Shown here: piece after piece, positions 8,599 to 15,472 of the stretch
How positions within the stretch are numbered: position 1 is the stretch's first letter
Layout of the letters: every line of letters starts with the position of its first letter
From: Sphingobacteriaceae bacterium
GTDB taxonomy: Bacteria > Bacteroidota > Bacteroidia > Sphingobacteriales > Sphingobacteriaceae
Direction: 5' to 3'
NCBI GenBank assembly: GCA_947463785.1
Contig: CANHRG010000002.1
Span: 124,001 to 188,000 of the forward strand
DNA length: 64,000 bases
The notes under the pieces: generated by a model
Told to the model about the DNA's origin: nothing
The model's database searches: none
Seen by the model: the letters and a program-made list of their open reading frames with translations, nothing else
Position numbers and translations under genes: made by a program

Positions 8599-9663
8599 AT
8601 GTATCTAGCTCTTATTACCTTACTTTCCGGATTCTTAATTACCTACTTATTAGTGCCCAATATTATTCATTTAGCAGTAAAGAAAAACCTTTTTTCAACA
8701 TTAAAGCCGGTGATAAGAGGAGGAGAGTTACGAAAAATTTCTAACCTGGGTGGTATCGCCATTTTTGTTGCATTACGTATAACCCACTCCATATTTATTG
8801 AATTAGACAATTTTCCAACCAATTATTACATTGCCGCACTTTTTATCATTTTCTTAATCGGTCTGAACGACGATCTAACAGGCATGAGGCCACTCAATCG
8901 ATTAATTGCACAGATTACCGTTTCATTGATCATGATCATACCTGGCGATCTCTACATTCGCTCCATGAATGGGATGTTTGGTATCTACGAATTGCACCCC
9001 ATTGCAGCTGTATTAATGAGTGCATTTTTCATGGTGGGGCTCATCAACGCATTTAACCTAATTGATGGCTTAGATGGTTTGGCAGGTTCCTTAGCCTTAA
9101 CCATCATGCTGGTATTTGCCTACCTGTTTCATTTGCTCGATAGAACCGATATTTCCCTATTGTGCCTGGCCTTCTCAGGCGCTTTAATCGCTTTTCTCAG
9201 ATTCAATGTGCATCCGGCTAAAATTTTCATGGGCGATTCTGGAGCCTACATCATTGGTTTATCCCTTGGAGTGCTAAGCCTACAATTAGTAAACGAGGTT
9301 TCTCAGCAGCCACTTCAAATCAAGGGTATCACCTTCCATTCAGCATTTGGAATAGTTACAGCCCTATTGTTGATTCCCGTTTTTGATACCATACGCGTAT
9401 TTGTATTGCGTTTGTACAACAAAAAACATCCATTTATTGGAGACAATAACCATTTGCATCACCGATTGTTGAAAATGGGATTCAGTCAATCTCAAGTAGT
9501 GATTACCTTAGTTGCATCTACCGTGTTGTTAACTGCCATTAGCCTATGTCTCCAAGAATTTAATCCAGCTGTTCAAGTAGGAATTCTGTTCAGTATAGCT
9601 ATGTTACTAAATCTGATATCCCATTATATTAGCAAAAAATATACGAAAGCGATACTTAGCTGA
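8599..9663 (+). CDS. WecA/MraY-family undecaprenyl-phosphate sugar-1-phosphate transferase
   Basis: 354 aa polytopic membrane protein of the polyprenyl-phosphate N-acetylhexosamine-1-phosphate transferase family. Conserved cytoplasmic loops are visible in order: LNDDLTGM (the DD Mg-binding pair), NLIDGLDGLAG, HPAKIFMGDSGAY and the His-rich HLHHRLLKMG. The reaction loads a HexNAc-1-P (UDP-GlcNAc in WecA) on undecaprenyl phosphate, the first step of O-antigen or EPS assembly. It has its own -7 motif upstream and ends 17 bp before a perfect palindrome that probably terminates it. Which HexNAc it uses may depend on the adjacent SDR enzyme. Confidence 0.92.
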   Translation: MYLALITLLSGFLITYLLVPNIIHLAVKKNLFSTLKPVIRGGELRKISNLGGIAIFVALRITHSIFIELDNFPTNYYIAALFIIFLIGLNDDLTGMRPLNRLIAQITVSLIMIIPGDLYIRSMNGMFGIYELHPIAAVLMSAFFMVGLINAFNLIDGLDGLAGSLALTIMLVFAYLFHLLDRTDISLLCLAFSGALIAFLRFNVHPAKIFMGDSGAYIIGLSLGVLSLQLVNEVSQQPLQIKGITFHSAFGIVTALLLIPVFDTIRVFVLRLYNKKHPFIGDNNHLHHRLLKMGFSQSQVVITLVASTVLLTAISLCLQEFNPAVQVGILFSIAMLLNLISHYISKKYTKAILS

Positions 9664-9680
9664 TTATCTCTGTATTGTTT

Positions 9681-9724
9681 TTTTAACGTAAAATGCCCTC
9701 TATAGAGGGCATTTTACGTTAAAA
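9681..9724. terminator. 44-bp perfect palindrome, bidirectional terminator
   Basis: Arms 9681-9702 and 9703-9724 are exact reverse complements with no loop bases. The outer ends are a T4 run and an A4 run, and the G+C core is GCCCTC/GAGGGC. It sits between the convergent stops at 9663 and 9729, so it serves both genes. In RNA the innermost bases would form the loop. The length and perfection are unusual. Confidence 0.85.
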
Positions 9725-9728
9725 TTAG

Positions 9729-11120
9729 CTACAGTTGCTCAATTAACAAATAGGGAACTTGCTCGTCAGAATAGAAATCGCGGTCTGTTTTTCTAACATA
9801 TGGGGGCATATGATCACCAACTATTAGTACTTTACTCCATTTAGACTTATCAAGATTTTTGGCCAAATAGCCTAGAAACTCTTTGATTCGAATAAGTTGG
9901 TTTATGGCTTCATCACTTAAGCTGTATGAAGATTTTCTAAAAATACCGGGTACTTCCTGATCTTTAAAATCACCATTAAAAGGTAAATGTGAGTTTTCAC
10001 AGAGTAAATACCCAAAAACCTTCTGTATGCCTACTTTAGATTGAATAAAATCAAAGGCATCTTCATCCTGACAGGATGTAAAAGGAGTCTCGTAATTAAG
10101 TTGCAAACGATAGTTTTTATTGAGTAAAATATCCTCCATGAAATAGCTAGACCTAATTCCAATGTTTTTCCACCATAAATCCCGTTCGAACATTTGACCT
10201 CGGTAAGAGTGTACCCCAATAGTTTGATAGCCATGATTTAGTTTTAAATCGAATATAGACCTGTAATTTTTTGACTCCCCCTTGTTAAGAAAAAAACGAT
10301 AATCTCCAGATAAGTTCAACAATTCTCGTAATTCAGATGAGGTAGTACTACCTTTAAATGGAGTTCTTCCAACAGCGCATTTCCAATTCTTCTTCTGAAA
10401 TTCATTTACAATACTTGAAAAAAAACTCTTGTAAACAGTAGTATCTTGAATTAGTCCAAAAGATTCTACAACAACTAATAACTGACTTCCACGATTGTCA
10501 CCCTTAAATGTCTTAAAAGTGATAGACTCTGATTGAAGTTTTCGTGGTTTGGAGTTTGCATCCGCAACAAGTATATTTTCAAAATTATGGTAATAAGAAA
10601 GAATTGGACTTCCGGCCAAATTATACTTAGACAGTACTCCCTGATACATTTTAATCTCAAGAAGCGATGAGCCATTGAGTGTATCTAACAAGAAGGTTAA
10701 GCCGATAACTGTTGAGACAAAAAAAGCATAAGATTTAAATGTATAGGAAGATTTCCGGTAGGTTTTAATAATTTGATAAATATAGGTAAGTGAAATTAGG
10801 AGAATAACTAGAAGAACAAATTGTGAAACCTTGAATTCATAATTGCCTATAAAACGTAGATTTTGGATAAATGAATCAACAGTGAACAGATAGATGGAAG
10901 ATGTGATGGAAAGCAAATCAATTAGCAAAATAGCTACAAAGCTGCTCCAGATTAGAAAGCTGGAGCAATTGAAATAAAATAAGATGAATAGTAGGAAATA
11001 GTCATAAACTATAATTGGACGAGGTATAATGTAAAACAGACCAAATAAGAAAAACAATACATTAGGAGCAAGCACCAAAATGAGTGGTAAACTAAACTCC
11101 TTGAGCTTTGACTTAAACAT
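9729..11120 (-). CDS. Sulfatase-fold membrane phosphotransferase-like protein
   Basis: 463 aa. The first 165 residues form about five hydrophobic helices. The rest is an extracytoplasmic alkaline-phosphatase-superfamily domain: VVVESFG starts the fold, STTSSELREL provides the likely nucleophile Thr/Ser, CENSHLPF follows, and VGDHMPP near the C-terminus is a metal-binding block. Relatives include LTA synthases and phosphoethanolamine/phosphoglycerol transferases that decorate LPS or glycans. Its place beside the polysaccharide locus suggests it modifies surface glycan, which is inference. It faces the WecA-like gene and shares the palindromic terminator with it. Confidence 0.7.
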   Translation of the reverse strand: MFKSKLKEFSLPLILVLAPNVLFFLFGLFYIIPRPIIVYDYFLLFILFYFNCSSFLIWSSFVAILLIDLLSITSSIYLFTVDSFIQNLRFIGNYEFKVSQFVLLVILLISLTYIYQIIKTYRKSSYTFKSYAFFVSTVIGLTFLLDTLNGSSLLEIKMYQGVLSKYNLAGSPILSYYHNFENILVADANSKPRKLQSESITFKTFKGDNRGSQLLVVVESFGLIQDTTVYKSFFSSIVNEFQKKNWKCAVGRTPFKGSTTSSELRELLNLSGDYRFFLNKGESKNYRSIFDLKLNHGYQTIGVHSYRGQMFERDLWWKNIGIRSSYFMEDILLNKNYRLQLNYETPFTSCQDEDAFDFIQSKVGIQKVFGYLLCENSHLPFNGDFKDQEVPGIFRKSSYSLSDEAINQLIRIKEFLGYLAKNLDKSKWSKVLIVGDHMPPYVRKTDRDFYSDEQVPYLLIEQL

Positions 11121-11308
11121 AATTACTCGCTATCGATATTAATTTTTTCAATTAAATTAACAAATTTTAAAAATGCATTTCGAATTTGGCTTCCAAAGGT
11201 GAGCTTAATTTATGCAATATATTTTAAGAAGATAGTAAAGCAAAATAGTTTAATCACAAGCAATCCACGTCCAAACACACAATAAAAGACAAATAAACTA
11301 GTTATACA

Positions 11309-11326
11309 AACAATTAATTAATTGTT
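11309..11326. promoter_or_regulatory. 18-bp perfect AT-only-core palindrome before the 11349 gene
   Basis: AACAATTAA followed by its exact complement TTAATTGTT, 22 bp ahead of the likely ATG. It lies in an A+T-rich 228-bp leader (11121-11348) with no other recognisable feature. Possible roles are an operator for a dimeric regulator or an mRNA hairpin. In A+T-rich DNA a chance origin cannot be excluded. Confidence 0.35.
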
Positions 11327-11348
11327 AAATCTTATAACTAAAATTATT

Positions 11349-12080
11349 ATGTCTTCAACCTCAGAAACCGGCCACGCAAAAAACCTGGCCACCTTCAAAA
11401 CCATTGTAAACTTCTGTCAAGGCTACGGAGCCGTCTACAATCCCGCAACAGAACAAATTAAGCTCGACAACCTACTAATTCAACTGGCAGCAGCCGAACA
11501 GGCCCACACCGACTGTATCAAAAAACAAACCACCTTCAACAACGCCACCGACATGCGCATGAAGCACTTCGCCGAATTAGGAGCCAAAGCCACCCGCATC
11601 ATGAATGCCATCCTGGCCAGTGGAGCAGGAGAGAACACCATCAAGTCCGCCCGATCCATCATGAACAAACTGCAAGGCAAAAGAGTAGGAAAAATCAACG
11701 AAAACCCCGATCCCAGTCAAACGCCGGCACAAACCAGCTCCGTATCGCAACGCAGCTACGACAAACAGCTCGAGCACCTCAGCGCACTACTCGAACTGGT
11801 AGAAAGCATCACCAGCTACCAACCCAACGAAACAGAACTACAAAAAGCAAGCCTATCAGCCTATAAAACCCAATTATCCGATACCAATAACCTGGTCATG
11901 CAAAGCTACACCGACTGGAGCAATGCCCGCATTGCCCGATATACGCAATTCTACGCCAAAACTACCGGATTCGCCGATACCGCAAACCTCATCAAAGCCT
12001 ACATCAAATCCATATTCGGAGCAACCAGTCAGCAATACAAACAGCTCAGTCCCCTGCAATTTTCACATCCCAAACAATAA
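11349..12080 (+). CDS. Conserved Bacteroidota protein of unknown function, helical
   Basis: 243 aa from ATG 11349; the frame is also open from a TTG at 11322 that lies inside a palindrome. There is no signal peptide, membrane segment or Cys cluster. The protein looks almost wholly alpha-helical. The N-terminal half has a TRIMNAILASGA segment leading to a basic KLQGKR, then SVSQRSYD as a linker, and the C-terminal half ends KAYIKSIFGATSQQYKQL. I recall similar two-part proteins in Bacteroidota genomes without an assigned function. Both halves have comparable helix-rich patterns and may be an old duplication (weak). Codons end overwhelmingly in C or A, unlike the neighbours, a pattern usually seen in highly expressed genes of such genomes. 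Confidence 0.75.
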   Translation: MSSTSETGHAKNLATFKTIVNFCQGYGAVYNPATEQIKLDNLLIQLAAAEQAHTDCIKKQTTFNNATDMRMKHFAELGAKATRIMNAILASGAGENTIKSARSIMNKLQGKRVGKINENPDPSQTPAQTSSVSQRSYDKQLEHLSALLELVESITSYQPNETELQKASLSAYKTQLSDTNNLVMQSYTDWSNARIARYTQFYAKTTGFADTANLIKAYIKSIFGATSQQYKQLSPLQFSHPKQ

Positions 12081-12083
12081 AAT

Positions 12084-12105
12084 GGGGGCTTAGGCCCCTT
12101 TTTTA
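12084..12105 (+). terminator. Rho-independent terminator of the 11349 gene
   Basis: Stem GGGGC (12085-12089) pairs with GCCCC (12094-12098) around a TTAG loop and is followed directly by six T (12099-12104). It begins 4 bp after the stop codon. Confidence 0.85.
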
Positions 12106-12116
12106 TACCCGAAATA

Positions 12117-12389
12117 GTGCAGCAGCACCAACAACCAGTACAATCCGACATACAAAAGGTGCATAGCAAGGAACAAAAAGTGCAGCCCAATTTTTAATAA
12201 GTGCGGTAAAGAACCAAAATTCTGCAGCTAAGTAATAAAGACGTGCACGCCAAGACAAAGAAAGTGCAGTAGCACGTATAAAAAGTGCAATTCAGTAGAC
12301 AAAAAGTGCAGCCAAGTTTATAAATAGTGCAAAACCAGCTATAAAAAGTGCAGAACCACCTTCAAACAGCGCAGGAGCACCAATAAAGA
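12117..12389. repeat. Degenerate tandem array, 13 units of exactly 21 bp
   Basis: The motif GTGC(A/G) recurs at 12117, (12138 as GTAC), 12159, 12180, 12201, (12222 as CTGC), 12243, 12264, 12285, 12306, 12327, 12348 and (12369 as GCGC). Every step is exactly 21 bp, with no insertion or deletion. Each unit reads GTGCAG, then about eight variable bases, then a tail close to ATAAAAA, so the conserved core across unit borders is AAAAAGTGCAG. This explains most of the 410-bp gap between the two flanking genes. The spacing equals two helical turns and also seven codons. It is not CRISPR: units are too short, with no separate spacers. Function unknown. Confidence 0.9.
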
Positions 12390-12490
12390 AACCAGATCAA
12401 CGCACTACAATTTACGCTAAACGTTAGACAGAAGACTACCAAATCCTAAAACCAAACCAATATGTTTATCTTCGCTAAGCAAACAACAAA

Positions 12491-14101
12491 ATGAACAACA
12501 AACCACTACTTGCTTTAATGCTCTTCTTAGGCTTTAGTTTAGTACAGCTAGAGCAAGTAGCAGCACAAGAACGCAAGGCTTTCGGACCCTATAGTCTATA
12601 CCTCGAACAAGCCCGAAACGAGCAAATACTCGGAATTACAGACAGTACAGGTGCACTCACCATCACTACGCCCCAATCTTCCAGTACCTTAAAAAAAGAA
12701 GGTTTTCAAGTTTTGCCCCTCGTGCTGCTGCAGCAATACAACAGCTTTGCGCCCTACGGCTGGAACGATGGACTACTGATACCCGCTAAAGGATACCAGG
12801 CCTACATGAACGCCGGTTTCAAACTCCAACACCGGAGGTGGCAAGTGCAAATCAACCCCGAGGCCGTTTATGCATCCAACCCGGCTTTTGAACGCTTTCC
12901 AACAACAGAAACAGACGACATACGCTTGGCCTATGCCAATTATTTAAATTACAGCGATTTGCCCGATCGTTTCGGTAGAGGAAGTTTCCAAAAAGCCACC
13001 TGGGGGCAAAGCTACCTCAAGTACACCGCCGATAAATGGAGTTTTGGTATAGCTAATGAAAATATGTGGTGGGGGCCAGGTTACCGAAACGCACTACTCA
13101 TGAGTACCAGTGCACCAGGCTTTTGGCACCTTAGCCTCCAGACCAGCAGACCCCTAAAAACCAAACTAGGAAGCATAGAAACCAAGATGATAGCCGGTAG
13201 GTTAGAGGGCAGTAACTGGGCAACAAACCCCGAAGCTTTTGAAGTTAACGGACAAAACGAAAGCATAGCCAAATCAGCAGATTGGCGCTACCTATCAGGA
13301 CTAAGTATTTCTTACCAACCCAAATGGATACCGGGTTTATACCTGGGATTGAATCGGGTTTTTCAGATCTACCGCAACGATTTAGGAAGTGGTCTAACCG
13401 ATTACCTGCCCTTTATTACCCCCTTCCAAAAGAAAGGTGTACCCGGAGAAGATGCCAAGAAACGCGATCAATTGGCCTCAGTCTATTTCCGTTGGGTACT
13501 ACCCGAATCCAAAACCGAAATTTACGGCGAGTACGGCTGGAACGACCATAAACAAAACGTTTGGGATTTAGCCGGATCACCCTCACATGCTGCCGCATTC
13601 CTCATCGGGATGCGTAAACTATTTCCGGTTCAAGGCTCAAAAGACAAATACCTCCGTTTAAACCTCGAGATAACTCAGTTGCAGCAAAGTGCCGATCGCT
13701 TGGTTCGCCCAGCAGGTGCCTGGTACATGCACGGCTCAATCAGACACGGCTATACCCATCAAGGGCAAGTACTTGGAGCAGGCATAGGTCCAGGAAGTAA
13801 TAGCCAAACCCTCGACATCGCTTTCTGGAATAAGAATCAAGTGTTTGGCTTCCAGTTAGAACGCTATGCCCACAACCTCGATTTCTTTTACGATGCCTAT
13901 ACCCAAGTTATGGTAGATTACAACCGTAAATGGACAGACATCATGCTCAATACCTATACCTACCGCCAATGGGGGCAAATAGGATTAAGAGCTGCACTCA
14001 ACGCCGCCTGGATACGCAATTACCAGTGGCAAGAAAACCGTAATCCGCTCAATATGCAAGTTCAATTTGGTTTAAACTACCGGTTTAGCAAACAAAATTA
14101 G
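12491..14101 (+). CDS. Wzi-like capsule assembly outer-membrane protein
   Basis: 536 aa. An N-terminal signal peptide (MNNKPLLALMLFLGFSLV, cleavage near AAAQ) is followed by alternating amphipathic strands rich in Tyr/Trp, as in a beta-barrel, ending in an aromatic C-terminal strand (LNYRFSKQN). The block WWGPGYRNALLMS and the following APGFWHLSLQTSRP match the conserved signature of Wzi-family proteins, which anchor or help assemble capsule at the outer membrane. In Bacteroidota such genes commonly sit near polysaccharide loci, as here. Its codons are as C-rich as those of the 11349 gene. The 21-bp array ends about 100 bp before its start. Confidence 0.82.
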   Translation: MNNKPLLALMLFLGFSLVQLEQVAAQERKAFGPYSLYLEQARNEQILGITDSTGALTITTPQSSSTLKKEGFQVLPLVLLQQYNSFAPYGWNDGLLIPAKGYQAYMNAGFKLQHRRWQVQINPEAVYASNPAFERFPTTETDDIRLAYANYLNYSDLPDRFGRGSFQKATWGQSYLKYTADKWSFGIANENMWWGPGYRNALLMSTSAPGFWHLSLQTSRPLKTKLGSIETKMIAGRLEGSNWATNPEAFEVNGQNESIAKSADWRYLSGLSISYQPKWIPGLYLGLNRVFQIYRNDLGSGLTDYLPFITPFQKKGVPGEDAKKRDQLASVYFRWVLPESKTEIYGEYGWNDHKQNVWDLAGSPSHAAAFLIGMRKLFPVQGSKDKYLRLNLEITQLQQSADRLVRPAGAWYMHGSIRHGYTHQGQVLGAGIGPGSNSQTLDIAFWNKNQVFGFQLERYAHNLDFFYDAYTQVMVDYNRKWTDIMLNTYTYRQWGQIGLRAALNAAWIRNYQWQENRNPLNMQVQFGLNYRFSKQN

Positions 14102-14174
14102 AGAGCTTATCATAAAAACAGGATTGCCTTCGGCGATCCCTAAATGGGGGAGGCTTCAAACCAGATCAAAACTA

Positions 14175-14196
14175 AGCGGCTGCGCCGCTATTTTTT
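14175..14196 (+). terminator. Terminator downstream of the Wzi-like gene
   Basis: Stem AGCGGC (14175-14180) pairs with GCCGCT (14184-14189) around TGC and is followed by A and six T. It lies 74 bp after the stop. A smaller hairpin around 14122-14141 (GGAT...ATCC with a TTCG loop) precedes it. Confidence 0.75.
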
Positions 14197-14242
14197 GGTA
14201 TCCCATACTCCCTAAAGCAAGCTTCGCGAATATGGAAAACAA

Positions 14243-14269
14243 AAAACCCACGAGTTTCTCGTGGGTTTT
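14243..14269. terminator. Strong bidirectional hairpin terminator beside the tRNA-Ser remnant
   Basis: A perfect 12-bp stem (14243-14254 with 14258-14269) closes on a TTT loop, flanked by an A run and a T run, so it works on both strands. On the minus strand it lies just past the duplicated tRNA-Ser 3' end. It is the terminator expected for tRNA-Ser if the GIY-YIG cassette were absent. Its CCACGAG/CTCGTGG stem is repeated in the hairpin at 14321-14340. Confidence 0.85.
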
Positions 14270-14276
14270 GATTTGG

Positions 14277-14301
14277 TTTGGCGGAGAGAGAGGGATTCGA
14301 A
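14277..14301 (-). repeat. Duplicated 3' end of tRNA-Ser (att-like copy 2, tRNA remnant)
   Basis: On the minus strand it reads from TTCGAATCC of the T-arm through the acceptor strand and CCGCCA to AAA. It is identical over 25 bp to 14641-14665 inside the real tRNA. The sequence before it (a TGGCGAG/CTCGCCA hairpin) is not tRNA, so this is a fragment and cannot make a tRNA. Confidence 0.9.
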
Positions 14302-14340
14302 TGGCGAGGTAAACTCGCCACCACGAGCTAAGCCTCGTGG
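14302..14340 (-). other. Two adjacent perfect hairpins at the 3' end of the GIY-YIG gene
   Basis: 14302-14320 is TGGCGAG/CTCGCCA with a 5-nt loop. 14321-14340 is CCACGAG/CTCGTGG with a 6-nt loop that contains the TAG stop of the nuclease gene. They lie between the stop codon and the tRNA-Ser remnant. The second stem recurs in the terminator at 14243-14269. Neither hairpin is followed by a T run on the minus strand, so simple termination does not explain them. Confidence 0.75.
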
Positions 14341-14606
14341 CCCCCAATATCTTCTAGGCCATACTTACCAATAAACTTTTTAAGATCAACGGTGTTAAGG
14401 TTCTTTAATTTACGTTCCAGAATCAAGGCTTCACCCCGACTATTCTTTAGAATAGAACAAACCAGTATCCAAGGTAAATAAGGCTTTGTTGAAAATTCAT
14501 AACCAGCATTATGTCGAACTAAACGCTGAGCTAAATCGGCAGTTTGACCAATATAATACCGATTATAATTAATCGAATAAAGAATATAAACAGCAAATTT
14601 TGCCAT
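14328..14606 (-). CDS. GIY-YIG single-domain nuclease (UvrC N-terminal-like)
   Basis: 92 aa, one complete GIY-YIG domain and nothing else. VYILYS and YYIGQT give the two halves of the motif, RLVRHN supplies the conserved Arg, and LILERKLKNL the metal-binding Glu. Such small proteins (URI/YhbQ-like) are frequent in Bacteroidota and are often labelled excinuclease subunit C. The ATG is 37 bp downstream of the CCA end of tRNA-Ser on the same strand, with the tRNA's terminator hairpin in between. The stop lies inside a hairpin that abuts a copy of the tRNA 3' end. This placement suggests a tRNA-associated mobile gene. Its target and activity are unknown. Confidence 0.85.
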   Translation of the reverse strand: MAKFAVYILYSINYNRYYIGQTADLAQRLVRHNAGYEFSTKPYLPWILVCSILKNSRGEALILERKLKNLNTVDLKKFIGKYGLEDIGGHEA

Positions 14607-14613
14607 AAATACA

Positions 14614-14637
14614 AAATCCCGCTACTATGCGGGATTT
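14614..14637 (-). terminator. Hairpin terminator between tRNA-Ser and the GIY-YIG gene
   Basis: A perfect 9-bp stem (14614-14622 with 14629-14637) around a 6-nt loop, followed on the minus strand by a short T-rich tail. It starts 4 bp after the tRNA's CCA and ends just before the nuclease ATG at 14606, so it would end the tRNA transcript or lie in the nuclease leader. Confidence 0.7.
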
Positions 14638-14640
14638 CAA

Positions 14641-14730
<90 letters not shown>

Positions 14731-14735
14731 GGGGG

Positions 14736-14766
14736 CAAAAGTACAAATACGGCGTTAAACTGCAAA
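14736..14766 (-). promoter_or_regulatory. Promoter of tRNA-Ser
   Basis: On the minus strand, TTTG (14763-14766) and TACTTTTG (14736-14743) are separated by 19 bp. This matches the -33/-7 elements of the Bacteroidota primary sigma factor. The -7 element ends 5 nt before the tRNA 5' end. Confidence 0.8.
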
Positions 14767-14825
14767 TACAGATTGCAATTTTTTTAAATTAACACACAAT
14801 TGACGCTCTAATCACAACTTAAGCT

Positions 14826-14833
14826 TAGATTTG
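14826..14833 (+). promoter_or_regulatory. -7 promoter motif before the DUF3347 gene
   Basis: TAGATTTG fits TAnnTTTG and ends 21 nt before the ATG at 14855. No -33 element is evident. Confidence 0.4.
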
Positions 14834-14854
14834 ATTCGTTCAATACCTCAAAAA

Positions 14855-15388
14855 ATGAAAATACAATTCAAATTACCAGTACTTATCGCAATGCTAGCTT
14901 CCTTACTAGCTTGTACCACACAAACTACTGAAACAGCTGAAACAACACAAACCAACGAAACAGCAAGTACAGCAGCAGTTAACGTTAGTTTAAAAGATGC
15001 ATCTCAAAACACCATTCTAAAGCAATACCTACTACTTAAAGATGCTTTGGTACTTTCAGACGCTACCAAAACCCAAGAAGCAGCCAAAACATTGCAACAA
15101 AGCCTGGCAGCAAGTAAAGAATTCGAAACCAGCCAAGCAGCAGCAGATTCAATTGCAAAAACCAACGATTTAGCACAACAGCGCAAAACCTTTACCAATT
15201 TGAGCAATCAACTTATTTCGGTATTCCGTAAAGCAGCAGTAGCTAAAGGTGCATTTTACGTACAATTTTGCCCCATGGCCAACGAAGGGGATGGAGGCTA
15301 CTGGTTAGCCCAGGAAGAAGAAGTGAGAAATCCGTATTACGGCGATGAAATGCTCAATTGCGGAGAAGTAAAAGAAAAGATAAAATAG
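14855..15388 (+). CDS. DUF3347 domain lipoprotein
   Basis: 177 aa from ATG 14855; the frame extends back to a TTG at 14831, but the lipoprotein signal (KLPVLIAMLASLLAC) begins at the ATG. Cleavage before the Cys of SLLAC would leave a lipoprotein with a Thr/Glu-rich linker. The mature part is the helical DUF3347 domain, ending in the conserved block FCPMANEGDGGYWL, NPYYGDEML and NCGEV. This domain often occurs in periplasmic metal (copper) handling proteins and in membrane fusion proteins. The Cys, Met and His-poor end pattern fits a metal-binding role, which is inference. It stands alone. Confidence 0.82.
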   Translation: MKIQFKLPVLIAMLASLLACTTQTTETAETTQTNETASTAAVNVSLKDASQNTILKQYLLLKDALVLSDATKTQEAAKTLQQSLAASKEFETSQAAADSIAKTNDLAQQRKTFTNLSNQLISVFRKAAVAKGAFYVQFCPMANEGDGGYWLAQEEEVRNPYYGDEMLNCGEVKEKIK

Positions 15389-15445
15389 TACAAAAAAATT
15401 ACACAAGCACAGCATTATAAGTGTAGTAAAATACACCGATTTGAT

Positions 15446-15453
15446 TAGTTTTG
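15446..15453 (+). promoter_or_regulatory. -7 promoter motif of gltA
   Basis: TAGTTTTG fits TAnnTTTG and ends 19 nt before the citrate synthase ATG. Confidence 0.45.
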
Positions 15454-15472
15454 TCCATCAATTATAAATCTT

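Noticed and set aside
12117-12389. CRISPR array or plasmid-type replication origin with iterons
   Set aside because: Units are 21 bp with a diverging middle and there are no constant repeats separated by unique spacers of 30 bp or more, and no cas genes. For an origin there is no initiator gene such as rep or dnaA nearby. Regulatory binding sites or a decayed repeat remain more likely.
13282-13598. Antisense and alternate-frame ORFs inside the Wzi-like gene
   Set aside because: C-rich codons create open shadow frames. The Wzi frame has a signal peptide, family signature and a barrel C-terminus.
14124-14347. Small ORFs on both strands between the Wzi gene and the GIY-YIG gene
   Set aside because: They read through the terminator hairpins and the tRNA-Ser fragment and have no recognisable protein features.
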